This document shows, piece after piece, positions 50,739 to 57,553 of a stretch of 64,000 nucleotides of DNA. The translations under genes and the position numbers were made by a program. This DNA is from an uncultured Oscillibacter sp. (lineage in GTDB: Bacteria > Bacillota > Clostridia > Oscillospirales > Oscillospiraceae), in assembly GCA_910585245.1 (NCBI GenBank), contig CAJUCO010000003.1, forward strand, positions 1-64,000, written 5' to 3'. Each line of letters starts with the position of its first letter. The stretch's first letter is position 1. Under the pieces are notes generated by a model, which made no database searches, had not been told where the DNA came from, and saw nothing but the letters and a program-made list of their open reading frames with translations.

Positions 50739-51509
50739 ATGTTCAAAGGCTTTTACAATCTGACCTCCGCCATGCTGACGCACCAGTACAATCTCAATGT
50801 CATCGGAAACAACATGGTAAATGTTTCCACGGCGGGCTATAAACAAGACCGCTATGTGGCCACTACCTTTGACGATGTGATGTACAGCCGGGTGGATGTA
50901 AACCACAGCGCCGGCACGGAAATCGGACGTCAGAGCTATATCCGGGCGGCCAGCGAAATTTACACGGATTACAGCCAGGGCACCCCGGAGCCCACAGACT
51001 TGCCGCTGGACTTTGCCATTGTGGGAGATGGGTTCTTCGCCGTTCAGGACGAGGAGGGCAATGTGGCCTATACCCGAATGGGAAATTTTTCCCTGGATGA
51101 AGAGGGTTATCTCTGTCTCCCCGGCTTCGGGCAGGTCCTGGACCCCCAGGGCCAGCCTGTTTACCTGGGTACCGACAAGATTCGAAGCGATAAGCAGGGC
51201 GTGATCTACTTCGACCAACCGCCGGAGCAGGGCGGCGCCATCACGATTGGCCAGCTTGGAATTTACAGCTTTGAGGATAACGAAGCTCTGGAGCGAAACG
51301 ACCGGGGTCTCTTCACCGGCGAGGGCGCCCAGCAGAGCGCAAATTACGAGATCTGGAACAAATATTTGGAGCGCTCCAACAGCGACATGGTGAAACAGAT
51401 GACGGAGATGATCACTTACCAAAGGGCGCTGCAAAGCGCGGCCCAGGTTACGAAGATGTACGACCAGCTGATGACCAAGGCCACCGGCGATGTCGGCCGC
51501 TTCGCCTAA
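50739..51509 (+). CDS. Flagellar hook-basal body protein, FlgF/FlgG family
   Basis: This is a 256-residue distal-rod-type protein. The N-terminus 'YNLNVIGNNMVNVSTAGYKQ', 'AIVGDGFFAVQD' and the C-terminus 'ERSNSDMVKQMTEMITYQRA' with 'QSAAQVTKMYDQLM' are typical. I cannot decide between FlgF and FlgG from the sequence alone. Confidence 0.9.
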   Translation: MFKGFYNLTSAMLTHQYNLNVIGNNMVNVSTAGYKQDRYVATTFDDVMYSRVDVNHSAGTEIGRQSYIRAASEIYTDYSQGTPEPTDLPLDFAIVGDGFFAVQDEEGNVAYTRMGNFSLDEEGYLCLPGFGQVLDPQGQPVYLGTDKIRSDKQGVIYFDQPPEQGGAITIGQLGIYSFEDNEALERNDRGLFTGEGAQQSANYEIWNKYLERSNSDMVKQMTEMITYQRALQSAAQVTKMYDQLMTKATGDVGRFA

Positions 51510-51520
51510 GGAGGGAGCCC

Positions 51521-52267
51521 ATGAATCAATCCTTTTTCATCGCGTCCGTAGGCGCGCACCAGCAGCTAAAGCGCCTGACGGTCCACGGAAACAACATCGC
51601 GAACCTGAACACCTATGGATTCAAGGCGGAGAAAAGCCGCTTTGCCTCCTTGATGTACGACGATCTCAAGGCCAGCGACGAGGAGATGCGCCCCTACGGC
51701 GTGGGCGCGGCCCTTTGGACCACGGACACGGACTTCAAGTCCGGCGCCTTTACCCAGACCTTGCGGGACCAGGACTACGCCATTGCGGGAGACGGCTTTT
51801 TCGCCATTGCGGATTTGAATACCGGCGCCATCACCCTCACCCGGAACGGCGCGTTTGTCATCTCCGAATTGATGCGCCCCACTGGGGAGGTGGACGAAAA
51901 CGGCCAGGACATCACGGAGCGGATCTACTACCTCTCGGACAACGAAGGGCGCTTTGTCCTCAGTGAAACCGGGGGCATGATCGAAGTGGAAGACGAGCAC
52001 AAGGCCCAGCCGGTGGGAGTTTTTGACTATATGAACTACGACGGTATGGAACACGTGGGAGACACCATGTTCCGGGCAGTCGACAAAAACGGCGGCATCC
52101 GCGTAAGCGACGGGGAGGCAAGACAGGGCTTTTTGGAGATGTCTAACGCAGACCTGGCGGAGGAAATGACCAAGGTCATCGAATCCCAGCGGGCCTATGG
52201 CATGGCGCTGAAAATGGTACAGACCTCCGACGAGATTGAGACGACCATCAATGGCCTGCGCGGCTGA
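51521..52267 (+). CDS. Flagellar hook-basal body protein, FlgF/FlgG family
   Basis: The 248-residue second member has 'LTVHGNNIANLNTYGFKAE', 'AIAGDGFFAIAD', 'EMSNADLAEEMTKVIESQRA' and 'MVQTSDEIETTINGLRG'. GGAGG precedes the ATG by a short spacer. The pair probably forms the distal rod. Confidence 0.9.
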   Translation: MNQSFFIASVGAHQQLKRLTVHGNNIANLNTYGFKAEKSRFASLMYDDLKASDEEMRPYGVGAALWTTDTDFKSGAFTQTLRDQDYAIAGDGFFAIADLNTGAITLTRNGAFVISELMRPTGEVDENGQDITERIYYLSDNEGRFVLSETGGMIEVEDEHKAQPVGVFDYMNYDGMEHVGDTMFRAVDKNGGIRVSDGEARQGFLEMSNADLAEEMTKVIESQRAYGMALKMVQTSDEIETTINGLRG

Positions 52268-52281
52268 GGGGGAGGAAGAGC

Positions 52282-52911
52282 ATGACCATTAAAAGCTATG
52301 ACGAACTCAGCTCCTTGGAGTTAGACACCTTGAAAGAGGTGGGCAGCATAGGAACCGGCAACGCCGCCACCAGCCTGTCGGCCCTCATTGGCAAGCCGGT
52401 GCGCATCCAGCAGCCGGAGGTCCGCATAATGGAGTATAATGAAGCCATTGAGTGGATCGGCGGCCCGGAGCCCATTACGGCCGGCGTGCTGGTGGGAATG
52501 AGCGGCCAGCTCAGCGGAATTATGCTTTCTGTGCAGCAGCTGGATTTTGTGAATCTGGTGCTGGAGAGCATGATGGAAAAAACCATCGAAGATTATATGG
52601 AGCTTAGCGAAATGGAGCACTCTGCCCTCACCGAGGTGGGCAACATCATGATCTCCACGTTTATCAACGCCCTCAGCAGTCTGGCGGGTCTGGACATTGA
52701 GCTGACAGTCCCTGCCTTCACGGTGGATATGCAGGGCGCCATTATGGCTGTGCCCATGGCGGAGTACGGCGGACAGTCCAATTATATCATGACCATCGGC
52801 GGAAACTTCATTTGCAATGGAAAGGAGATCCCCTGCCGTTTGCTGTTATCGCCGGATATTCGGTCGCTGAACTTTTTATTAAGGAAGCTGGGCGTGAACA
52901 GTGGAGAGTAA
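52282..52911 (+). CDS. cheC: Chemotaxis protein CheC (CheY-P phosphatase)
   Basis: This is a 209-residue protein with two pseudo-symmetric halves. The first active-site motif reads Glu19-Val-Gly-Ser22, so the usual Asn is Ser. The second, Glu118-Val-Gly-Asn121, is intact. CheC dephosphorylates CheY-P and forms a complex with CheD, encoded next. It overlaps cheD by 11 bases. Confidence 0.93.
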   Translation: MTIKSYDELSSLELDTLKEVGSIGTGNAATSLSALIGKPVRIQQPEVRIMEYNEAIEWIGGPEPITAGVLVGMSGQLSGIMLSVQQLDFVNLVLESMMEKTIEDYMELSEMEHSALTEVGNIMISTFINALSSLAGLDIELTVPAFTVDMQGAIMAVPMAEYGGQSNYIMTIGGNFICNGKEIPCRLLLSPDIRSLNFLLRKLGVNSGE

Positions 52912-53380
52912 GATCACAATTGGAATTGCGGACATGAAGATGGCCCAGAGCCACGGAATGCTGATCACCTACGCTCTGGGGTCCTGCATTGGAATCTGCC
53001 TGTATGATCAAAAGATCAAACTGGCGGCACTGATTCATATTATGTTGCCTTTAAATATGGAACCGGGCCGGAAGAACACCATGAAATACGCTGACACCGG
53101 CATTCGGGAGACACTGAAAATGATGGAGGCCAAGGGGGCGTCCCGGTCCCGCATCACGGCGAAGATCGCCGGGGGAGCCAAGATGTTCGAGGTCAGCGGC
53201 GGGTCTTTGGGAAATATCGGCCAGCGCAATATTGAAAGTGTACATATGCACCTGAAAAAAGAGGGAATCAAACTCTTAAAAGAGGATGTGGGCGGCTCCG
53301 TGGCCCGGACGCTGCTCTTCGATCCCGCCACCGGACAGGCGTGCGTCCGGTGTTACGGGCGTCCGGAGATGATTTTTTAG
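52901..53380 (+). CDS. cheD: Chemoreceptor glutamine deamidase CheD
   Basis: The 159-residue enzyme has catalytic Cys29 in 'TYALGSCIGICLYD', His46 in 'ALIHIMLP' and Thr23. It deamidates receptor glutamines and binds CheC. The start is GTG inside the end of cheC. Confidence 0.94.
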   Translation: MESKITIGIADMKMAQSHGMLITYALGSCIGICLYDQKIKLAALIHIMLPLNMEPGRKNTMKYADTGIRETLKMMEAKGASRSRITAKIAGGAKMFEVSGGSLGNIGQRNIESVHMHLKKEGIKLLKEDVGGSVARTLLFDPATGQACVRCYGRPEMIF

Positions 53381-53412
53381 CTGTGGAGGAACCACGGAAA
53401 GGAGTGTTGGGA

Positions 53413-54345
53413 ATGTTGTTGGAAGAGGACAAGCGGGGCATTTTGCTGGAGTCAGGCACAAATGAGATCGAGGTTATGGAGTTCACCATCAATGAAAGCC
53501 TGTATGGTATCAATGTGGCGAAGGTCAAGGAGATTTTGGTCTCCCAGCCTGTGAAGCATATGCCTCACGCCCACCCGGCGGTGGAGGGCATCTTCAAGCC
53601 CCGGGACAAGGTGATTACGGTGGTGGATCTGCCCACATATCTGCTGGGCGAGACAGGGGAGAAAAAGAGCAAGGATCTGTTTATCATTACCAATTTCAAC
53701 AAAATGAACATCGCCTTTCGGGTCCACACGGTAGTGGGGATCAGCCGTATTTCCTGGAAGAGCATCCAGAAGCCGGACAAGACTGTGGCTGGCGGAAACG
53801 AGGGCATTGCCACGGGTATCGCCCAGTGCGGAGACGACTTGGTGACCATTCTGGACTTTGAGAAAATTGTGGCGGAGATCGCGCCGGAAACCACCATCCA
53901 GATGTCGGAAATCGAGCGCTTGGGAGAGCGGCAGCGGAGCGAGGCCGTTATCTTGGTGGCTGAGGACTCCGTACTCCTCAGCAAGATGATTGAGGAGGCT
54001 CTTCACAAATCCGGCTATGGCAACACCCATATGTTCCCTGACGGGAGTAAGCTGTGGGAATATCTCAGCAGCCTGCGGGGAGATCCGAATTTGGACGACA
54101 AGGTGGCGCTGATCATCACAGACATTGAGATGCCCCAGATGGACGGCCACCGGCTGACCAAGCTGGTGAAGGACGACAAGGACTTCAAGCACCTGCCGCT
54201 GATTATTTTCTCCTCTCTGATTACCGAGGAAATGCGCCGCAAGGGCAAGGAGCTGGGCGCCGACGAGCAGATGAGTAAGCCGGAAATCGGGCACCTTGTC
54301 CGGGTCATTGACCACCTGCTGGAAGAAGCCGGCCGGCGAGAATAA
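53413..54345 (+). CDS. cheV: CheV coupling protein (CheW-receiver fusion)
   Basis: This is a 310-residue protein. Residues 10-165 are a CheW domain ('EVMEFTINESLYGINVAKV', 'DLPTYLLG'), and residues 180-300 are a receiver with phospho-acceptor in 'LIITDIEMPQMDG'. AAAGGAG is 8 bases before the ATG. CheV couples receptors to CheA and adapts on phosphorylation; cheA and cheW are not in the window. Confidence 0.94.
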   Translation: MLLEEDKRGILLESGTNEIEVMEFTINESLYGINVAKVKEILVSQPVKHMPHAHPAVEGIFKPRDKVITVVDLPTYLLGETGEKKSKDLFIITNFNKMNIAFRVHTVVGISRISWKSIQKPDKTVAGGNEGIATGIAQCGDDLVTILDFEKIVAEIAPETTIQMSEIERLGERQRSEAVILVAEDSVLLSKMIEEALHKSGYGNTHMFPDGSKLWEYLSSLRGDPNLDDKVALIITDIEMPQMDGHRLTKLVKDDKDFKHLPLIIFSSLITEEMRRKGKELGADEQMSKPEIGHLVRVIDHLLEEAGRRE

Positions 54346-54360
54346 TCGCGGAGGGATATC

Positions 54361-55653
54361 ATGAGCAGTAAATACATCGTAAGACAGCCGATCAAGGACC
54401 CCGAGGGGAAGATCCTGGGGCACGAGATCCTGTACCATGGGGAAAATCAGGCCTTCACCGTGGAAAATCCCCAGGCTAAGGAATTTGCCTCTGCCGATAC
54501 GATCTATAGCTTCCTCACGCAAAACAGCACGACGACACTGCGGGGTTCCTTGAACTTCATGACTTTCACGACCACGCTGCTGATGAAGAAGACGCCCCGG
54601 CTCTTCGACAAGTCGGAGCTTGTGATTCAAATTAATGACAGTGTCATCATTCATCCCCTGTCCATGCACTTTGTCAACCAGTTTGCCAAGGAGGGCTACC
54701 GGGTGGCGGTGAACGAATTTCAGTTTGCTCCCCGGTATTTGGCCCTGCTGGACAGCATTGATTACATCAAGGTGAACCTTCAGACCACGCCGGAACTGGC
54801 CATGCACAACATCGTGGAAGTGGCCCACAGTATGCAGAAAAAATGTGTGGTCACCAACATCGACACAGAAGAGCAGTACCGAAAGGCCCTTCTTTTGAAG
54901 CCCGACGGTCTGGAAGGCGCTTACGTGGCCGAGCAGATGACCACCCGCGTCCACTCCAGCGCCTATCTCCAATCCAGCTTCTTCCGTCTGATGGTGGCCA
55001 TTACCCGGGACGAACCGGATGTGGACGAGATCGAGCAGCTGATCTCCATGGACGCCAGTTTGACCTACAACCTGCTGAAGGTGGCGAACTCCGCCTTCTT
55101 TGCCCTGCGAAACCGGGCCACTACGGTCCATCAGGCCATTATGACCCTGGGACTTGGGCAGTTGAAGCAGTGGATCTACCTCCTCAGCGCCAGCGTTGGC
55201 AGCGGCCCCGCCGAGGCGGGAACAGAGGAATTTTTGAAGCGCTCCTTCATGCGGGCCTCCTTCTGCAAGGAGCTGATGAAGTACGCCAAAAATATGCCGA
55301 TCTCCCAGGCGGAGGCTTATTTAATGGGTATGTTCTCCACGCTGAACCACTTGGTGGACGCCCCGCTGGAGGAGATTCTGGAGGAGCTGCCCGTAACCGA
55401 CGAGGTGCGCAACGCCCTCACCAAGAAGGAGGGGCGTTGCGGCAAACTCTACGAGTTGCTGCTGAGCTATGAGGCGGCCAACTGGAACGCCATCACCGCC
55501 CTGGCGGAGGAATTGGGCATCCCCAACCAGATTTTGACCAACGTCTATTTCAACTGCATGGAAAATGTCAACGTCCTCTGGGAACAGCTGAGCAGCACCG
55601 CAGATGGCCAGGGGCCGGAGGAAGGGCCCCCGCAGCCTGAGACGGAGAACTGA
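54361..55653 (+). CDS. Degenerate EAL plus HDOD signalling protein (YuxH type)
   Basis: The 430-residue protein starts with an EAL-like domain (about 5-200). The catalytic EAL is HEILY and the metal-binding residues are not apparent, so it is probably not an active phosphodiesterase. An HDOD domain (about 205-395, 'TYNLLKVANSAFFALR', 'AIMTLGLGQLKQWIYLL') follows. Such proteins influence motility in several bacteria. It is the last gene before a terminator. Confidence 0.88.
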   Translation: MSSKYIVRQPIKDPEGKILGHEILYHGENQAFTVENPQAKEFASADTIYSFLTQNSTTTLRGSLNFMTFTTTLLMKKTPRLFDKSELVIQINDSVIIHPLSMHFVNQFAKEGYRVAVNEFQFAPRYLALLDSIDYIKVNLQTTPELAMHNIVEVAHSMQKKCVVTNIDTEEQYRKALLLKPDGLEGAYVAEQMTTRVHSSAYLQSSFFRLMVAITRDEPDVDEIEQLISMDASLTYNLLKVANSAFFALRNRATTVHQAIMTLGLGQLKQWIYLLSASVGSGPAEAGTEEFLKRSFMRASFCKELMKYAKNMPISQAEAYLMGMFSTLNHLVDAPLEEILEELPVTDEVRNALTKKEGRCGKLYELLLSYEAANWNAITALAEELGIPNQILTNVYFNCMENVNVLWEQLSSTADGQGPEEGPPQPETEN

Positions 55654-55668
55654 GAGGGACGGACAATG

Positions 55669-55702
55669 TAAAAAGGTTCGGCGCACCGCGCCGAACCTTT
55701 TG
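55669..55702 (+). terminator. Terminator at the end of the main flagellar operon
   Basis: AAAAGGTTCGGCGC and GCGCCGAACCTTTT are perfect 14-base complements with a three-base loop. Confidence 0.88.
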
Positions 55703-55779
55703 CCTTCGGAAGAGAGCCGCACCTGTGAAACGCTGCCCGGGCGGCAGTGTCCGCCTGGTTTGCCATGCTGTTTTCCCGG

Positions 55780-55815
55780 CAATCCTCAGAGGACTGCCGG
55801 GAAAACCTTCGACTC
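55780..55815. repeat. Inverted repeat downstream of the ComFB-like gene
   Basis: TTTTCCCGGCA and TGCCGGGAAAA pair perfectly, with TCCTC/GAGGA stacked inside. It may end the minus-strand ComFB-like transcript. Confidence 0.55.
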
Positions 55816-55837
55816 CTTTTTGGGGTCCCTGGTTGGG

Positions 55838-56551
55838 TTAAGCCTCCGGCCTGGAGTGATGAGGAGTGAGCATGACCTTCTTGCAGGCCTGGATCAGCTG
55901 GGCGGTAATGTCACTGGAGAACCGGCTTTCATAAACCGTGAGACGGGGAATCCGCTCGTTTTGGCTCAAGACCACGTATTTGGGGGGAAGATGATTCAGG
56001 GCATAGGCCCGGACATCCACCCGGCACTTCTCGCAACAGCAGATGCCAAACATTTTCATGTATTCATCCGCCTTTTCCTCCACCAGAATCTGCATGACGT
56101 TGATATAAGCGGGTTTTTCCTCCTCCTGGGGCGGCGGCGTGGAAGCGGAGTCCTCCTGGGGCGGCGGCGCGGTGACGGTCTCCTGAGGGGGGGCCGGCTC
56201 CTGAGCGGGAGGCGGGGCCTGCCTGGGGGCCTCGCGCTGTACGGGCGGGGGGGCTTCCAGGCGGACAGGGGGCTGGGGCGCGGCCTTGGGCGCCGCTTCC
56301 AGCTCCGCCTCCAGGGCGTCTTTGATCTGGGAGGAGACGGCGGCGTCAGCGGCGATGGAGGAAATGATGGGTGCCACCGGCGCGGCGTGAGCGGGCTCCG
56401 TCTGGGGAACGGGATCGGTTTGGGGCGCGGTTTCCGCCTGGGGGGCGGGAGACTCTGCCTTGGGTTCCGCCGCCGGTTCGGCGGCTCCGCCCCGGCTTTT
56501 ACTGAGAAGGTTCATCACGTGGGCGGTTTTGCTGGTATTGTTGGATGCCAT
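55838..56551 (-). CDS. ComFB-domain protein with long disordered N-terminal region
   Basis: This is a 237-residue protein. Residues 20-150 are Pro/Ala/Glu/Gln-rich and disordered. Residues 153-230 match the late-competence ComFB domain: 'INVMQILVEEKADEYMKMF', a 'CCCEKCRVDVRAYALNHLPP' cysteine cluster and 'YVVLSQNER'. ComFB-type proteins bind cyclic dinucleotides in cyanobacteria. It lies 38 bp after a ParA gene, divergent from fliD. Confidence 0.85.
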   Translation of the reverse strand: MASNNTSKTAHVMNLLSKSRGGAAEPAAEPKAESPAPQAETAPQTDPVPQTEPAHAAPVAPIISSIAADAAVSSQIKDALEAELEAAPKAAPQPPVRLEAPPPVQREAPRQAPPPAQEPAPPQETVTAPPPQEDSASTPPPQEEEKPAYINVMQILVEEKADEYMKMFGICCCEKCRVDVRAYALNHLPPKYVVLSQNERIPRLTVYESRFSSDITAQLIQACKKVMLTPHHSRPEA

Positions 56552-56589
56552 AATAATCAAAACTCCTTTACATCAGAAAAGTCAAAGAA

Positions 56590-57387
56590 TCAGAACCACT
56601 TGCTGCGAGAGGCCGGACGGGGCGCCGGGAAGGACGGACCCGCCACGGCGTCCACGATTTTTCGAAGGTCGGCGGCGGCCTTGGTGTTGGGCTGATAGGT
56701 CAGGACGCTCTGCCCATGGGCCGGGGCCATGGCCACGCTGACACTGCGGCGGACCTTGGTGTGGAAAACCTGGCTGCCCAATTGCTCCGCCACAGACTCC
56801 GCCAGATCCAGAATCTCCCGGGAGAGGGTCAGACGGCGGTCATACTTATTCAGCAGGATGCCCAGGACCTTGAGATCCGGGTTGAAGGACTTGCGGACCG
56901 TTTCAATGGTGTCCTGAATCTGAGAGACGCCCACAAGGCTCAAAACCTCCGCCTCCATGGGGACAATCAAACCGGTGGAGGCCACATACGCGTTGATGGT
57001 GAGGATGTTCAGCGCCGGCGGTGTGTCGATGATAACGAAATCATAGTGGGGCTTTACCACGTCCAGCTGTTGGGAGAGCATGAACTCCCGCCGGGGGGCG
57101 GTGAACTCCACCTCCGCGGTGGAGAGCATGATGTCCGAGGCGAGAATATCGCCGTACTCCGTGTGGGAAATGGCCCGCTCGATGGGGCAGGCGCCGGTGA
57201 GCACGTCGTAGACGGTTTTGCATTCCCCGATATCCAGCCCCAGGGTGAAGCCCAGGTTGCCCTGGGGGTCCAGATCAACGCCCAGGACCCGCGCACCCCG
57301 CTGCTTCAGGCCGCAGACCAGAGCGGAAACGGTGGTGGTTTTGCCCACGCCGCCCTTTTGATTCGTGACAGTGATGACCTGTGTCAA
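56590..57387 (-). CDS. ParA/Soj-family ATPase
   Basis: This 265-residue P-loop ATPase has the deviant Walker A 'KGGVGKTT' (residues 10-17), 'DLDPQGNLG' and 'DFVIIDTPPAL'. It resembles Soj-type ParA more than FlhG. No parB-like gene is adjacent. The start is TTG with GGAGG eight bases upstream. Location beside fliD and a ComFB gene, and the lack of flhG elsewhere, suggest a role in placing flagella or chemotaxis arrays; this is inference. Confidence 0.9.
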   Translation of the reverse strand: MTQVITVTNQKGGVGKTTTVSALVCGLKQRGARVLGVDLDPQGNLGFTLGLDIGECKTVYDVLTGACPIERAISHTEYGDILASDIMLSTAEVEFTAPRREFMLSQQLDVVKPHYDFVIIDTPPALNILTINAYVASTGLIVPMEAEVLSLVGVSQIQDTIETVRKSFNPDLKVLGILLNKYDRRLTLSREILDLAESVAEQLGSQVFHTKVRRSVSVAMAPAHGQSVLTYQPNTKAAADLRKIVDAVAGPSFPAPRPASRSKWF

Positions 57388-57494
57388 AGGATTTTCCTCC
57401 TTACTGTAAAAACTAAACGGGGACCTCTTATTTTTATTATACTATATGTCGATAAAAAAACATAGAGGAATATCAAAAAAATTCTAACTTCGAT

Positions 57495-57511
57495 GGCCCC
57501 CACCCTGTGGG
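57495..57511 (+). promoter_or_regulatory. Short perfect hairpin in the fliD leader
   Basis: CCCCCAC and GTGGGGG pair with a three-base loop about 40 bp before fliD. Confidence 0.4.
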
Positions 57512-57553
57512 GGTGCGGGCATCACCGAAATTTCTTGAAGGGAGTTGCAGCAT

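Noticed and set aside
57440..57460. Sigma-28-like GTCGATAA before fliD
   Set aside because: No TAAA -35 lies 14-16 bases upstream, and the match falls in the AT-rich promoter of the divergent parA gene.
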